From NCBI GenBank assembly GCA_016869975.1, contig VGCZ01000006.1, forward strand, positions 81,541 through 145,540: a DNA stretch of 64,000 bases, written 5' to 3'. Position 1 is the stretch's first letter. Each line of letters starts with the position of its first letter. The stretch is from Alphaproteobacteria bacterium (GTDB lineage Bacteria; Pseudomonadota; Alphaproteobacteria; Reyranellales; Reyranellaceae). Positions 62,444 to 64,000 of this stretch are shown here, one piece after another. The notes under the pieces are model-generated. The model was not told where the DNA came from. It did not search any database and saw only the letters and a program-made list of their open reading frames with translations. The translations under genes and the position numbers were made by a program.

Positions 62444-63724
62444 GCCGATGTGGATCAGCTCGCTGGCGCCTTCGCCGATGATGTGCACGCCCAGAAGCTC
62501 GCGTGTCTCGATATGGAAGATCAGCTTCAGCAGGCCCGCGCTGTCGCCGATGATCTGGCCGCGGGCGATCTCGCGGTAGTTGGCCTTGCCGATCTCGTAG
62601 GGCACGCCGTCCCGCGTCAGCTCCTCCTCGGTGCGGCCGACGGTGGAGATCTCGGGGATGGTGTAGATGCCGTAGGGGAACAGCGAGGGCACGCTCTCGG
62701 CGGTGACGTTGAAGGCGTGGCAGGCGGCGCGGCGGCCCTGTTCCATCGAGGTCGAGGCCAGGCTGGGGAAGCCGATCACGTCGCCCACCGCGTAGATATG
62801 CGGCTGGTTGGTCTGATAGTGCTCGTTGACCTTCAGCCGCCCGCGCTCGTCGGCGTCGACGCCGGCGGCCTTCAGGTCGAGCGTCGCGGTGGCGCCGGTG
62901 CGGCCGATCGAATAGAGCGCCGCCTCGCTGATAACCTGCTTGCCCGAGACCAGGCTGACGCGCACGCGCTCGCCGCGCTCGTCGGCGAAGGGCTCGATGC
63001 CCTTGACCTCCTCACCCAGCCTGAGGGTCACGCGATGCTCGAGCATCTGGTGGGCGAGCGCGTCGGTGATCTCGCGATCGATGAACGGCAGCAGCCGCTC
63101 GCGCTTGTCGACGATGGTCACGCGCACACCCAGCACGGCGAAGATCGTGGCGTACTCGATGCCGATCACGCCGGCGCCGATCACGGTCAGCGTGCGCGGC
63201 AGCTTCTTCAAGGTCATCACGTCGTCGCTGATCATGATGCGCTGGCCGTCGAAGGGAATGCGCGCATCGCGCGTCGCCTGGGTGCCGGTGGCGACGACGA
63301 TGTGGGCCGCGGTGACGTTGCGTACGTTGCGGCCCGGCACGTCCTCGATGCGCACGGTGTGCGGATCGGCGAAGACGCCATTGCCGATCGCGACCTCGAC
63401 GCGGTTGCGCTGCAGCTGGTGGCGCGTGACGTCGATCTCGTGGCGGATGACGTGGTCGGTGCGGAACAGCAGGTCCTCGATGGTGATGTTCTGCTTCACC
63501 TGGTAGGAGGCGCCGTAGATGCCGCGCTCGCGATGGCCGCTCAGATGCAGCACCGCCTCGCGCAAGGTCTTCGACGGGATCGTGCCGGTGTTGATGCAGA
63601 CGCCGCCGACCACGTCCTGACGCTCGACCAGCATCACCTTCTTGCCGAGCTTGGCCGCCTGGATCGCGGCGCGCTGGCCGGCCGGCCCCGAGCCGATCAC
63701 CACCAGGTCGTAGTCATGCGCCAT
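62441..63724 (-). CDS. sthA: Soluble pyridine nucleotide transhydrogenase, cut short by an amber codon
   Basis: The 427-residue product has the SthA markers: LVVIGSGPAGQRAAIQAAKLG at the FAD site, VCINTGTIPSKTLREA in place of the redox CxxxxC (only the first Cys kept, as in SthA), GAGVIGIEYATIFAVLG for NAD(P), and YAVGDVIGFPSLASTSMEQG. The enzyme passes hydride between NADPH and NAD in the cytoplasm. The frame stops at a TAG where relatives have CAG, leaving out about 39 residues of the dimer-interface domain that are still encoded downstream. Whether a functional enzyme is made is uncertain. Confidence 0.9.
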   Translation of the reverse strand: MAHDYDLVVIGSGPAGQRAAIQAAKLGKKVMLVERQDVVGGVCINTGTIPSKTLREAVLHLSGHRERGIYGASYQVKQNITIEDLLFRTDHVIRHEIDVTRHQLQRNRVEVAIGNGVFADPHTVRIEDVPGRNVRNVTAAHIVVATGTQATRDARIPFDGQRIMISDDVMTLKKLPRTLTVIGAGVIGIEYATIFAVLGVRVTIVDKRERLLPFIDREITDALAHQMLEHRVTLRLGEEVKGIEPFADERGERVRVSLVSGKQVISEAALYSIGRTGATATLDLKAAGVDADERGRLKVNEHYQTNQPHIYAVGDVIGFPSLASTSMEQGRRAACHAFNVTAESVPSLFPYGIYTIPEISTVGRTEEELTRDGVPYEIGKANYREIARGQIIGDSAGLLKLIFHIETRELLGVHIIGEGASELIHIG

Positions 63725-63965
63725 GCCCGATCTCCCCCGAACCCGGTCGTCAGTGTATGGGTGGTGATTGCTGGAGCGCGAGGCCGAAAAACGGTTGGCG
63801 TCGTCGACTTTGCCAGCGCGCCGTGCCAACGGCGCTCATGATGCGTCGCTGGAGTGGCGCAGCCCGAAAACAGAAAGCCTGTCTCCCAGCAACTTCCTGC
63901 CCCCATTCGACGCTCCTAGAAGCGGAATACGGGGTGTTTTCTGAAGTGGGCGTATTCTGCTCGGC

Positions 63966-64000
63966 ATGAGCGACCAAAACACACCCCTCCCGCCTCTTTC
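63966..64000 (+). CDS. Possible start of a gene running off the right edge
   Basis: The ATG at 63966 opens a frame reading MSDQNTPLPPL to the end of the window. The 240 bases before it hold no recognised gene and include an AT-richer stretch (GGGGTGTTTTCTGAAG). Only twelve codons are visible, so the call rests mainly on position. Confidence 0.3.
   Translation, partial: MSDQNTPLPPL

Noticed and set aside
63697..63906. Small minus-strand frames between sthA and the right edge
   Set aside because: They lack a ribosome site, conserved motifs and plausible composition; the 240-base stretch is better read as intergenic.

Overview
The window is a dense, high-GC (about two thirds by eye) bacterial chromosome segment with roughly 66 protein genes, very short intergenic gaps and many 1-10 bp start/stop overlaps. 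No gap exceeds 300 bases. There is no tRNA, rRNA, CRISPR array, recognisable transposase or phage gene. Gene content (TRAP transporters, a PmtA-like phospholipid methyltransferase, CobW/ZigA with a Zur-type box, many short-chain dehydrogenases, TauE/SafE, DUF35-thiolase pairs, and short GC-rich intergenic palindromes) fits a soil or freshwater alphaproteobacterium, perhaps Rhodospirillales/Reyranella-like. That placement is inference, not something the sequence proves.

Layout. 0-9 kb: a cut-off membrane Ser/Thr kinase with a peptidoglycan-binding module, a decayed class III cyclase, a DUF1445-DUF2848 pair, and a leftward row with an LhgO-type oxidase, a lipoprotein esterase and a complete DctP-DctQ-DctM TRAP transporter. 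9-15.7 kb: an orphan papain-fold peptidase, a phospholipid methyltransferase, a pteridine-reductase-like SDR with folB, an alcohol dehydrogenase operon and two EamA exporters. 15.7-21.6 kb: a dTDP-3-amino-sugar/O-antigen cluster (rmlA, fdtA-like, fdtB-like, wzx-like flippase, rmlB, methyltransferase). 21.6-25.4 kb: DUF35 protein, thiolase-like enzyme and amidohydrolase divergent from an IclR regulator. 25.6-26.8 kb: an MFS gene of different base composition. 26.9-29.2 kb: a zinc operon behind a Zur-type box. 29.2-32.3 kb: two tandem FAD-linked oxidases. 32.3-40 kb: HCCA isomerase, Sua5, CysQ, two small paralogous secreted proteins, three SDRs, a phosphatase and a DUF3616 protein. 40-43.3 kb: TauE/SafE and two GT87 membrane glycosyltransferases. 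43.5-56.5 kb: mixed catabolic genes (3-hydroxyisobutyrate-dehydrogenase-like, MFS, carboxylesterase, two luciferase-like monooxygenases, SDRs, alpha/beta hydrolases, beta-lactamase-fold esterase, TauD dioxygenase, racemase-like protein). 56.5-64 kb: CsoR and copper ATPase, a lysophospholipase, an iron-type binding protein behind two palindromes, an NHL protein and a soluble transhydrogenase gene cut by an in-frame amber codon.

The points most worth a second look are: (i) the amber codon in sthA, with 38 well-conserved codons after it; (ii) the Zur-boxed zinc operon ending in an unknown small gene; (iii) the kinase whose extracytoplasmic tail resembles two small secreted proteins encoded 33 kb away; (iv) an MFS start codon inside the loop of a 17-bp-arm palindrome; (v) three enzymes with altered catalytic residues (a hydrolase with Cys for Ser, a racemase lacking both cysteines, a thiolase lacking its nucleophile); (vi) several clean operator palindromes (IclR, CsoR, an iron-type pair, and an unassigned 17-mer); (vii) a set of dispersed intergenic palindromes, including two inverted copies flanking a single SDR gene.
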